From positions 1 to 50,445 of the forward strand of contig JAMCQL010000078.1 of NCBI GenBank assembly GCA_023381615.1: a stretch of 50,445 bases of DNA. The letters run 5' to 3'. The notes below the pieces were generated by a model that did not search any database, was not told where the DNA came from, and saw only the letters and a program-made list of their open reading frames with translations. Below, piece after piece: positions 17,205-24,948 of the stretch. Position numbers and translations under genes: made by a program. Origin of the DNA: Bacteroidota bacterium (lineage in GTDB: Bacteria; Bacteroidota; Ignavibacteria; Kryptoniales; JAKASW01). The first letter of the stretch is position 1, and the number at the start of each line of letters is the position of its first letter.

Positions 17205-18179
17205 ATGAAACTTCTCGTAGCACAAAAGCTCAACAAAGAAATGGCTGACTTGATTATGAAGAAGGTCGGCGGAGTGTTCGATGTTGATTTCCTTGCCAGA
17301 GCAAATGAACAAGAAAGAAAAAGTCTTCTCGAAAATGCGGACGTGATATTCGCAATGAATTTCAGGCGCGACATCCGCGACGAGGAACTTGGGTTTATCA
17401 AAAAAGCGAAGCTGATACAGATTACGCTCGCCGGCGCGGAGATAATCCCCTACGGCAAGCTTCGTCCCGACATTACAATCTGCAGCAACGGCGGAGCGTA
17501 CAGCGAACCGATAGCCGAACATGCGATCGGAATGATGCTGGCGCTTGCCCGAAATTTTCTTCCGCTTCACCGACAATTGAGCGAAGGCTTCTTTGATCAA
17601 AACACTCCTCACAAGATGCTGAAGGGCGCGACTCTGGGAATTGTAGGCTTCGGCGGGATCGGTAAACTGACGGCGGAACTTGCGCGCAGCTTCGTTATGA
17701 AAATTTTTGCGATAAACAGCAGCGGAAAAACCGACGAGAAGGTCGACTTCGTTGGAACGCTCGCAGACTTGAATTACGTTCTGCGCGAGTCCGACTTTCT
17801 TTTGCTGACAATTGCCTTGAATAACAAAACGAGAAAACTCATCGGCGAGAAAGAGCTCAACTTAATGAAACCAGATGCAGTGCTTGTAAACGTGGCGCGA
17901 GGTGAACTCATCGACGAAAAGAGCTTATACAATCATCTCAAAACGCATCCGCAATTCAAGGCGGGCATCGAAGCGTGGTGGATCGAGCCGTTCAATTATC
18001 CAAAGTTCGAGGTAAATTACCCTTTCTTCGAACTCGATAATATTCTCGGCTCACCTCATAATTCATACTTGATAGATGGTATTCACCTGAAGGCTTTGGA
18101 CTTGGCGCTTGACAACGTTCTCCGTTTCGCCCGGGGAGATCCCCTGAAAAACATTCAGCACCGGGAAAATTATATTTAA
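17205..18179 (+). CDS. D-isomer-specific 2-hydroxyacid dehydrogenase
   Basis: A 324-residue NAD(P)-dependent dehydrogenase. The Rossmann motif is TLGIVGFGGIGKLTAELA near residue 140. The catalytic Arg is in VNVARGELIDE, the Glu in WWIEPF, and the His in LGSPHNS, matching the R-E-H triad of the SerA/glyoxylate reductase/lactate dehydrogenase family. The usual DVFxxEPL is here EAWWIEPF, so it is a divergent member and the substrate cannot be named. AGGCG lies close before the ATG. It is the last plus-strand gene of the region, 51 bp after the GT-C gene. Its stop overlaps the convergent arfB stop by 4 bp. Confidence 0.87.
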   Translation: MKLLVAQKLNKEMADLIMKKVGGVFDVDFLARANEQERKSLLENADVIFAMNFRRDIRDEELGFIKKAKLIQITLAGAEIIPYGKLRPDITICSNGGAYSEPIAEHAIGMMLALARNFLPLHRQLSEGFFDQNTPHKMLKGATLGIVGFGGIGKLTAELARSFVMKIFAINSSGKTDEKVDFVGTLADLNYVLRESDFLLLTIALNNKTRKLIGEKELNLMKPDAVLVNVARGELIDEKSLYNHLKTHPQFKAGIEAWWIEPFNYPKFEVNYPFFELDNILGSPHNSYLIDGIHLKALDLALDNVLRFARGDPLKNIQHRENYI

Positions 18180-18613
18180 ATTGAGTTCATCCCTCGGCTG
18201 CTTCGCAGTTTTTTCTTTTCGGCGAGAATTTTCTTTTTCTTCAACCGTTTCTCTTTGGCGGTCTTGGTTGGATGAGTCGGTATTCTCTTCTTAGCAGGCT
18301 TAAGTGCCGCTCGTAAGAGACGCGCAAAGTCCGTCAACACAATCTCCTTATTTTCCCACTGACTTCTCGACAACTGAGAAGTCAGATGTAAAATCCCGTC
18401 CGAATCAATTTTGTTCTTGAGACGACCGAAGATCTTTTCGCGCTGCTCCTCGGAAAGCGAAGGTGAATTTCTTACATCAAAAATTAATTCGACGCGGGAT
18501 TCTACCTTGTTCACGTTTTGTCCGCCCGGACCGCCGCTTCGAGAAGTACGAAAATTTATTTCCCAGGAAGGAATGGCAAGTGCCTCGGTTATCTGAATTC
18601 CGCTCTCCTTCAT
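18176..18613 (-). CDS. arfB: Alternative ribosome-rescue factor ArfB (class I RF-like peptidyl-tRNA hydrolase)
   Basis: A 145-residue protein of the size usual for ArfB/YaeJ. The catalytic GGQ loop is in RSGGPGGQNVNKVESRVEL near residue 30, with the following DVRNSPSLSEEQREKI helix. A long Lys/Arg-rich tail (from about residue 105; KEKRLKKKKILAEKKKLRSS) enters the empty mRNA channel in stalled ribosomes. It hydrolyses peptidyl-tRNA on non-stop complexes. The start is ATG 18613; no clear RBS is seen. It is convergent with the hydroxyacid dehydrogenase, sharing 4 bp at the stops. Confidence 0.92.
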   Translation of the reverse strand: MKESGIQITEALAIPSWEINFRTSRSGGPGGQNVNKVESRVELIFDVRNSPSLSEEQREKIFGRLKNKIDSDGILHLTSQLSRSQWENKEIVLTDFARLLRAALKPAKKRIPTHPTKTAKEKRLKKKKILAEKKKLRSSRGMNSI

Positions 18614-18800
18614 TTCAAATCTTGAGTCTTCGTCAAATTGCCTGTTTTTCTTTCACCCAAAGTTTCGCTTAATTCCGCTGGATTTGCAAATGTTTTTCTT
18701 TTGTTGCCGAAAATAAAAATGGGCGGCATGGAACAAGGATGAACCATACTGCCCTGGAAGTGTGGACGAAAAGTCCAAACACGGAAACACCGAAATAAGA

Positions 18801-18870
18801 AATCCCCTTTTGTCCCCCTTTTTCAAAGGGGGATTCAGGGGGATTTCTCCGTGTTCTCCGTGTCCGTCCG
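18801..18870. repeat. C-rich/G-rich nested palindrome and CACGGAG repeat
   Basis: The inner stem TCCCCCTTT (18813-18821) and AAAGGGGGA (18825-18833) is flanked by AATCCCC and GGGGATT arms (18801-18845). Directly after it, minus-strand CACGGAG-type units run to about 18870, the same type of unit as in the heparinase gene insert. Confidence 0.6.
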
Positions 18871-19021
18871 TGATTCATGGACGGATGGTGATATTTTTTT
18901 CAATAGGGTTTTCAACCAAGTTTCGAGGTAGGATGTAGGTTAGGCACTTACCGGCAAACTTTTGCGCGAGATGGATAAACTCTCAAATCCTAACGCGGAC
19001 GAGCCGCAACCAAAAGAATTT

Positions 19022-19116
19022 GAACCGCGAAGATCGCCAAGACCCGCCAAGGAAATAAATGATCCCAGCATTTTCCAATCAATTGTCTTTGCGTGTCTCC
19101 GCATCCTCTGCGGTTA
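19022..19116. repeat. Imperfect inverted repeat with AACCGC ends
   Basis: AACCGCGAAGATCGCCAAG at 19022 and the complement of CTTTGCGTGTCTCCGC...TGCGGTTAA at 19087-19116 resemble each other imperfectly. A related single arm, TTAACCGCAAGAAAATGCAA, appears at about 39343. This is a degenerate dispersed repeat. Confidence 0.4.
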
Positions 19117-19283
19117 AAATATTTTTGCTTTTATCCCAGATTTGTCATTAGGAAAGAGATTCTAATCATCGCCATTAGACGAAAGATTTCATATAGGAAT
19201 TATTGATCAAGTGGATAGACTGATCAACAACGGTTCATAAGATCAGGAAAAGGAGTAAGAAAAACTTACCAAATGAGCGACCT

Positions 19284-19413
19284 GAAAATATTCGGCGGAG
19301 AGGAATTTGTGAAACGAAGCGTAAGCGGAAAATGTTGTGTTCGAGCGGTGCCGAAGGCGTCGCGAGTTTCATTTTCCGCAGCGGAGTGGAACAAATTCCA
19401 GCCGAATATTTTC
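19284..19413. repeat. Long interrupted inverted repeat (three paired segments)
   Basis: Three perfect arm pairs nest in order: GAAAATATTCGGC (19284-19296) with 19401-19413, GGAATTTGT (19302-19310) with 19391-19399, and GCGGAAAATG (19325-19334) with 19370-19379. A 35-nt centre (19335-19369) has GC-rich inner pairing potential. Unpaired segments between arms are unequal on the two sides, as in a structured RNA or an element with internal bulges. Confidence 0.75.
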
Positions 19414-19433
19414 CAGTCTTGACCTTTTCTTTG

Positions 19434-19467
19434 CTTCTTTCTTTTAGGTCAAGCTAAAAGAAAGAAG
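19434..19467. repeat. Perfect 14-bp hairpin
   Basis: CTTCTTTCTTTTAG (19434-19447), loop GTCAAG, then CTAAAAGAAAGAAG (19454-19467). It follows 20 bp after the long inverted repeat and may be part of the same element. Confidence 0.75.
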
Positions 19468-19680
19468 ATGACATCAAGACCTCGTAACACCTTGGAAGTT
19501 CCAATGACAATTCCCGGTTTATTACACAAAATGAACTGCTAAGAGACTAAGCACGAAATTCTAAACAATACCAAAATTCAAAAGGCAACGTCACGTTCCT
19601 TTGAATTTTTGTCATTCGAATTTGTCCCGTCAACAGGTTTGTATGTCGGGATGCCGCAAGGCGGCATTTAGAGTTTAGGA

Positions 19681-19758
19681 TTTTCCTCCTTGTTTGGCTC
19701 CGGCCCCGATTTTAGTCGGGATCCCGCTCGCGGGACTTGTCCGGGTTAGGGAGGGAAA
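19681..19758. repeat. Nested palindromic element downstream of gltB
   Basis: TTTTCCTCC at the left and GGGAGGGAAAA at the right form imperfect outer arms. Inside are CCCGA/TCGGG (19705-19720) and TCCCG/CGGGA (19722-19735) hairpins and a GTCGGGATCC phrase shared with elements at 164, 27543 and 30392. It lies just past the gltB stop and could act in termination. Confidence 0.5.
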
Positions 19759-19762
19759 ACTT

Positions 19763-22700
19763 TCATTTGACAACAACTTCGTCTGCCGAGGGAAGAGACA
19801 CAACTTTTTGCGCCGCTTGTCTGAAAGGAATGCCCTTCACAAAATTCGACTTATAGTTGTCGATCAAGCTTGCAACTCTATCCGCATTCTCAAACTGATT
19901 TGCCTTTTCGAGTTCTGAAACATATTCGCCGATTAGATACCGCAGATTTTCTTCATCGGTCTCATCCACAGAGAAAATTTTTACCGATGAATTTTTAGCC
20001 AGTCTGCGGCTCAAAGCATCCGTCGTAAGTCCGACGCTCTCATCGATCCTGAAATAGATCACGCCTCCCGTCATTCCGGAGCACATCCACGGCCCCGGGT
20101 CCCCGAGAACTACCGCGCGTCCGCTTGTCATATATTCGAAGGCAAAACCCTTCATGTTGGCGCGGCTCGCGATACTTCCAAGCTCATCTCTCAATGGTTC
20201 TCGAACTTCCGCGCCAATCACCACGTCCGCGCCCGAAAGGCGAATCCCCGCGCGTGCGTCCGCGTTCCCTTGAACAATGAAGAGTCCGCCCTGCGCACCG
20301 TAAGCAAAATATTTTCCCACCGACCCGTCAACCAATTCACCGTCGTGGTTTTTACCTTTCAAGACGACGACTCTGCCGCCCGACGCGCTCTTGGCAACTC
20401 CATCCTGCGCGCCGCCTTCGATGCGTATTTCAACGCCGTCCGTGTTGAAAGCTCCGAGACCGTTTCCCGGTATCACGCCGCGCTTGAACTCCAGTGAAGC
20501 AAGTTTGAGGGTGCCCTGTCCAAATGATTTCGCCGATTGAAAAGAGCCGCGAGATCTCAAGCGGGTTAATTCACCGGAGAGATGAGTTCCGATAGCACGG
20601 TCCGAATTAAAGACCTCTTCATCGGAGTAAATCACTTCTTCGCTGCCATCTTTCGCCGCCGCTTCGAGAACGCTCGCCGTGATCATCCTAGTGAGGAAAG
20701 TAAGCGGACGTCGTATCTGCGAACGCTTTCGGTGCCCTTTCACCGGTTTCTCGAACTTCACTTCGTCAGTGAGAAAACTCAAATCTATTTTCTCCTGCAT
20801 TTTCGATTGCTGAAGGAGGCTGCTCCTGCCGACAATCTCACGAACGCTGGCAAAGCCGAGCCCGGCAACTATCGTTTTCACTTCCTGATTGAACGCATTG
20901 AAAAGCGTTACAATGCCCTGCACCGCTTCGTCAAAATTACGCGGCTCAAAAATCTTTTGGCCGAACATGTTAGCTTCGCTCTCATCTTTGAAGTGCGAAG
21001 TTATCCCGACGTGACACGTTCCCGTGCTGCACTTGCGGCATTGCGTGCATCCGATGGCGAGCATGGCGTATGTCCCGAAGCCGACGCGGTCAGCGCCGAG
21101 AAGAAGCATCTTGACTGCGTCCTTGCCGCTTCGCATTCCTCCGTCGCTCCAAATCTCGACTTTGCTTCTCAAGCCGGACATGCACAGTGCCAGATGAGCT
21201 TCGCGCACTCCGATCTCGGCTGGGAATCCGACGTATTTGAGAGAGTGTTTTCTCGCCGCGCCCGTTCCGCCTTCGTAGCCGCTTATCGTTATGATATCCG
21301 CTCCGGCTTTCGCGATTCCGGTGGCAATCGGGCCGATCAAAGGGATCGAGGGAATCTTGACGGAAATTTTCGCGTCGGGATTTATCGTCTTCAACTCTTC
21401 GATCAGCTGCGCGAGATCTTCTATCGAATAGATGTCGTGGTTGTTGGACGGAGAAATAAGATCGATCTTCTCCGGCGTGTGTCTCGTGGAAGCAATCTTC
21501 GAAGTAACTTTTAACGCCGGAAGCATTCCGCCTTCGCCGGGTTTTGCGCCTTGGCCTATTTTTATTTCAAGGAACCGTGCAGAGTTCAGCATTTTCGCGT
21601 TGACGCCGAATCTCGCCGAGGCAATTTGCTGGCCGCGATTGTAGTAATACTTTCCGATTAAATCGTCGATCTCGCCGCCTTCACCGTTGATGCTGACCGT
21701 GTTCAACCTGTACGCGCCCTCGGCATAAGAGCGGAAAGATATTTCTCCCTGCGAGCCGAACGACATCGCGGAAATGTAAAGCGGCGTGCTGTGTTCGCCG
21801 ACTTTTATCTCCACGGATTCCGGGCTTACGGAAGAATCCGCCTTCTTGAAATTCAAAATGTGCCTGAGTCCGACGGGAAATTCCCCTTCGAGTTGATCAA
21901 GTTTCTCTCGGTAAGTTTCGTACGGCAAATCGCCTTTCGCCACTTCGTTTACCGTCTTCCAGATTTTACCGTTGAAGTGCTGCTGGCGTTTCAACGAGAC
22001 CTTTGATTTCCCATGCGCGGTGTCGTATCTGAGTTCCGCCTCTTCGTTTAAGTCATCGAGTGTCAATCCACCGGCTTCGCTCCCGAGGTATGCGTGCGTC
22101 CTGAAAATTTCCTGCAGGTCTATCGAGAAACCAATCGAGGCAAATATTTTTCCGTAACCCTCGACTTCGTGTATCCCCATCGTCGACATGACTTTTTCAA
22201 CGCCGGAAACAATCGCTTTCACGCCGTTGCTCAGGACTTTGGATTTCTCCTCAGTCTCCCTTTTCGCAGACAGAAACTCATCAAAAACAAAATACGGGAC
22301 AACCGCACTCGCGCCGAGTCCGAGCAAAATCATCATGTCGTGGACGTTTCTGATTGCGCCTGATTCTATGACAATGCTCGCACGGCGCTTCAGGCTGACT
22401 TCCCTGGATTTGGCGCTTTGTGCGCCGGAAGACAAAACCGACTTCGCTTCTTCTAGCGAATTGTATGCAGCGGCGACTGCAAGCGCCGGATCTATTACAT
22501 GTTCTCCGCGTTCAAACGCACCAAAATCCGAAAGCACGACAATTTCGACGCCTAAGCGAACCGCGTTTACAACTTCGCTCTTCAAATTTGCGAGCGAATC
22601 TTTCAGATGTTTCTCAGGCGAATAAGAAATCTTAAGAAATTCAGCCCGCGGTAGATTCCGGTTTTCTCGCTTGCTGAGTTCGTCAATTACGATTGTACCA

Positions 22701-24442
22701 AATTTTCTTGATGCGTGTTTTATGACTGCGTTTTCTTCAGCGGTACTTCTTTCCTTAAAAATTACCGGAATATCTATTGACAGCTGTCTGTTCCCGGATG
22801 CGTCATCGATGTGAAGCTCAGGCTTGTTTCCCAAAAATACTTTTGTGGAAAAATGTTCTTCCTCGCGAATTCCATCGACGCTCGGGTTGGTCACGACCGC
22901 GACGGTTTCCTTGAAGAACTCCGTGAGATTTCTTATTCCGTCTCCGAGCGCGGCGAGCTGGCAGTCGTGTCCCATCGACCCGATCGTCTCTTTGCCTTCC
23001 TCGCCCAATTTCAATAAATCGTCGGAATCATCCTTGCTCCATCCGAACGCTGCCAGAACATGATCGCGTCTCAAAGAAGGCACAGATTCATTTACAATAT
23101 TCGAAAAAGAGAATTCAATTTCTTTTGCTTCAGTCAAAGATTGCTTTGCCGTTGCCTTCTTAAATCGCGCCTTAAACATTTCAAGCGTTCTGGTCTGAAG
23201 CGCCTCATGAGAAAAGACCTGCACATATCCTTTGTTCAATCTCTCGGTTTCCCTGTCAAAACTCTGGCGATGAAGCAGGAAGCCTTTTTTCTCTCCGGGC
23301 GCAAGCGGTGTCGGATCACAAACCATCGTCTCGATCGGAACGACGCCTTTCTCCGAAGACGCAAAATACTCTTTCTCCGTCTCGCCGAACCACAGCGGAC
23401 GCAGTCCCATTGCATCGACGCTGAACGCCACTTCGTCACCCTGCCTGCAGATAAGCGCCGCCGGTCCCTGCGCGAGCGAACCGAACGCGCGGCGGTAAAA
23501 CAAATACATCTCACGAAGATCAGGCTGAAGTTTTTCGATCTCCGACCAAACCGGAGGGAACAAAATGTTGAGCGCTTCCATCAAAGTAAAATCAAACTCG
23601 AACATCAGACTCTCTACAATTCTGTCGAGATCCTGCGAATCGCTGCCGTTCGCCACAAGCTGGACACCCAACATTCTCGCTTCATGTCTCAGCCTGCTTA
23701 TGGTATTGATCTCGCCGTTGTGTCCGAGAGTCGAAAACATCTGGGCGCGTTCGGCAATCGAATCTGTGTTGGTGGAGAATCTGCCGTGGGCGAGCGAGAT
23801 AGCGCTCGTGTAATCGGGATTCATCAACTCGGGATAATATTCTCTCAGAGTCCGAACGTCGCCGCGGACTTTGTAGATCACGCTGTTGCGGGAGAAGGAT
23901 ACGACATGCGCTTCCGGAATCTCACGTTCGATGCGAAGCTGAATGGCAAACTCTTTTGACTGTTCGAGCCTCTTGAACTCTTTCGGAATACAGGCGGCCT
24001 GGTAGAATACCGGTTCCGCCTTTCTGCCGATGGCGCCGAGCGCGCTGCTTCTTACATCGCCTCTCCGATGATATACAACGTTGAGTCCGCCGTCTTCAAC
24101 AATTTCCCGGATCCGATTGACGATCTTCCCAAGCTCTTCTTCCTTCGCTCTGATGAAGAAGTGTCCGACGGTGAAAAACTCGTTATAAGGAACTGTAGTC
24201 CTTATTCCTTCCCTTGTCAGAATCTTTTCCCAAACTTTTCGCGGAATGTCGGTTTGAATTCCGGCGCCGTCTCCTTCATACTCGACCTCACCCGTCCGGT
24301 GTCCCATGTTGTCGAGCGCTTCGAGCGTGCGCTTGATATTCCCGTGAGATGGTACGCCGTTCTTTTTTACATTCGCGATGATGGCACAGTTTGCCCTTTC
24401 ATTATTTTGCAGGTAACGAGCGAATTTTCTTGCGCCGTTCAT
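19763..24442 (-). CDS. gltB: Glutamate synthase large (alpha) subunit
   Basis: A 1559-residue enzyme that makes glutamate from glutamine and 2-oxoglutarate. The class II amidotransferase domain starts at Cys19 (CAIIANVKK), after an 18-residue leader that should be cleaved to expose the nucleophile, as in known GltB propeptides. MGHRTGEVEYEGDGAGI and ISLAHGRFSTNT follow. The FMN barrel (about 800-1200) has SMSFGSQGEISF, GEGGEIDDL and GAKPGEGGMLPA. The iron-sulfur site CTQCRKCSTGTC keeps the C-x5-C-x4-C spacing with one extra Cys. The GxGxG beta-helix (about 1290-1470) includes GGRVVVLKGKNHDGELVDG. No gltD small subunit is adjacent. It lies 157 bp downstream of the zinc-ribbon gene, with AAGGGA before the ATG, and probably shares its promoter. 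Confidence 0.95.
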   Translation of the reverse strand: MNGARKFARYLQNNERANCAIIANVKKNGVPSHGNIKRTLEALDNMGHRTGEVEYEGDGAGIQTDIPRKVWEKILTREGIRTTVPYNEFFTVGHFFIRAKEEELGKIVNRIREIVEDGGLNVVYHRRGDVRSSALGAIGRKAEPVFYQAACIPKEFKRLEQSKEFAIQLRIEREIPEAHVVSFSRNSVIYKVRGDVRTLREYYPELMNPDYTSAISLAHGRFSTNTDSIAERAQMFSTLGHNGEINTISRLRHEARMLGVQLVANGSDSQDLDRIVESLMFEFDFTLMEALNILFPPVWSEIEKLQPDLREMYLFYRRAFGSLAQGPAALICRQGDEVAFSVDAMGLRPLWFGETEKEYFASSEKGVVPIETMVCDPTPLAPGEKKGFLLHRQSFDRETERLNKGYVQVFSHEALQTRTLEMFKARFKKATAKQSLTEAKEIEFSFSNIVNESVPSLRRDHVLAAFGWSKDDSDDLLKLGEEGKETIGSMGHDCQLAALGDGIRNLTEFFKETVAVVTNPSVDGIREEEHFSTKVFLGNKPELHIDDASGNRQLSIDIPVIFKERSTAEENAVIKHASRKFGTIVIDELSKRENRNLPRAEFLKISYSPEKHLKDSLANLKSEVVNAVRLGVEIVVLSDFGAFERGEHVIDPALAVAAAYNSLEEAKSVLSSGAQSAKSREVSLKRRASIVIESGAIRNVHDMMILLGLGASAVVPYFVFDEFLSAKRETEEKSKVLSNGVKAIVSGVEKVMSTMGIHEVEGYGKIFASIGFSIDLQEIFRTHAYLGSEAGGLTLDDLNEEAELRYDTAHGKSKVSLKRQQHFNGKIWKTVNEVAKGDLPYETYREKLDQLEGEFPVGLRHILNFKKADSSVSPESVEIKVGEHSTPLYISAMSFGSQGEISFRSYAEGAYRLNTVSINGEGGEIDDLIGKYYYNRGQQIASARFGVNAKMLNSARFLEIKIGQGAKPGEGGMLPALKVTSKIASTRHTPEKIDLISPSNNHDIYSIEDLAQLIEELKTINPDAKISVKIPSIPLIGPIATGIAKAGADIITISGYEGGTGAARKHSLKYVGFPAEIGVREAHLALCMSGLRSKVEIWSDGGMRSGKDAVKMLLLGADRVGFGTYAMLAIGCTQCRKCSTGTCHVGITSHFKDESEANMFGQKIFEPRNFDEAVQGIVTLFNAFNQEVKTIVAGLGFASVREIVGRSSLLQQSKMQEKIDLSFLTDEVKFEKPVKGHRKRSQIRRPLTFLTRMITASVLEAAAKDGSEEVIYSDEEVFNSDRAIGTHLSGELTRLRSRGSFQSAKSFGQGTLKLASLEFKRGVIPGNGLGAFNTDGVEIRIEGGAQDGVAKSASGGRVVVLKGKNHDGELVDGSVGKYFAYGAQGGLFIVQGNADARAGIRLSGADVVIGAEVREPLRDELGSIASRANMKGFAFEYMTSGRAVVLGDPGPWMCSGMTGGVIYFRIDESVGLTTDALSRRLAKNSSVKIFSVDETDEENLRYLIGEYVSELEKANQFENADRVASLIDNYKSNFVKGIPFRQAAQKVVSLPSADEVVVK

Positions 24443-24599
24443 CGTAAATTCCCTTGTGTAAGTGGGAGATTATTTCGGGAGGATAATGTTAGTTAAGAGG
24501 AGTAGACAGAGCGGCTCTCTACTCCACAGACTTGCCGGATGGTGGGTGTGATTCTTGCCGCAGGATGTGAGTTCGAAAATTTCTCGCTTGTTCAAAGCT

Positions 24600-24776
24600 T
24601 CAGTCTTCTTCGTCTTCTTTAGAAAAACCATACTGCATCACCGAGACGTATCCGGTGCCATGACACTTTTCGCATTCGATGAAATCAAATCCATCACCGT
24701 TTTGAGCGACGCCCACGAAACGGGTTCCATTGCATGAGTCGCATACTACTTTCCATTGCGATTCTTTCTTTAGCAT
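24600..24776 (-). CDS. Small double-CxxC zinc-ribbon protein
   Basis: A 58-residue protein with two DnaJ-type knuckles, CDSCNGTRF (C12, C15) and CEKCHGTGY (C35, C38), around an acidic linker, and an acidic tail EDEED. The four cysteines probably bind one Zn2+; no other domain is present. The frame is open to a GTG at 24800, but that codon sits at the predicted transcription start, while ATG 24776 has AGGAG seven bases upstream, so 24776 is used. It has its own consensus promoter and shares an upstream operator with amt. It lies between amt and gltB, so a regulatory or assembly role in nitrogen metabolism is possible but unproven. Confidence 0.8.
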   Translation of the reverse strand: MLKKESQWKVVCDSCNGTRFVGVAQNGDGFDFIECEKCHGTGYVSVMQYGFSKEDEED

Positions 24777-24805
24777 CTCATTTCTCCTCTTCTTTTCCAC
24801 ATTTG

Positions 24806-24834
24806 AATATATTCACGCATTTAAGACCTGTCAA
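24806..24834 (-). promoter_or_regulatory. Sigma-70-type promoter of the zinc-ribbon gene
   Basis: On the minus strand, TTGACA (24834-24829), a 17-bp spacer and TATATT (24811-24806). This is a near-consensus housekeeping promoter, with a start expected near 24799, about 23 nt before the ATG at 24776. Confidence 0.75.
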
Positions 24835-24860
24835 GATGACTTCAAAAATTTCTACACTTT

Positions 24861-24879
24861 TCCTTATAAATTAAGGTGA
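24861..24879 (-). promoter_or_regulatory. Putative activator site upstream of the zinc-ribbon gene
   Basis: Minus strand TCACCTTAATTTATAAGGA, with CCTTA/TAAGG half-sites. It lies 26 bp upstream of the -35 and is centred near -71. It matches the site upstream of amt at 17 of 19 positions, at the same distance from the -10. Confidence 0.6.
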
Positions 24880-24948
24880 AACCGTTACAGGTGTCGATGT
24901 TAATAAGGTCGGCGTTTTTTGGTTTCCGTGAAGAATCTTAGATGCATT

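Larger units (their letters stand above)
18614..19762. other. 1.1-kb non-coding, repeat-rich region
   Basis: There is no credible gene. The stretch contains at least five separate repeat structures, listed individually, and copies of short phrases seen elsewhere in the window. It separates the polysaccharide region from the nitrogen block and looks like a landing zone for small palindromic elements. Confidence 0.7.

Noticed and set aside
20582..21514. 310-codon plus-strand open frame opposite gltB
   Set aside because: Lies fully antisense to conserved GltB sequence; Arg/His/Phe-rich translation without any motif. Same for 23060-23959.
24909..24923. 15-mer GTCGGCGTTTTTTGG also present at 47679-47693
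   Set aside because: No similarity beyond the 15 bases; treated as chance.
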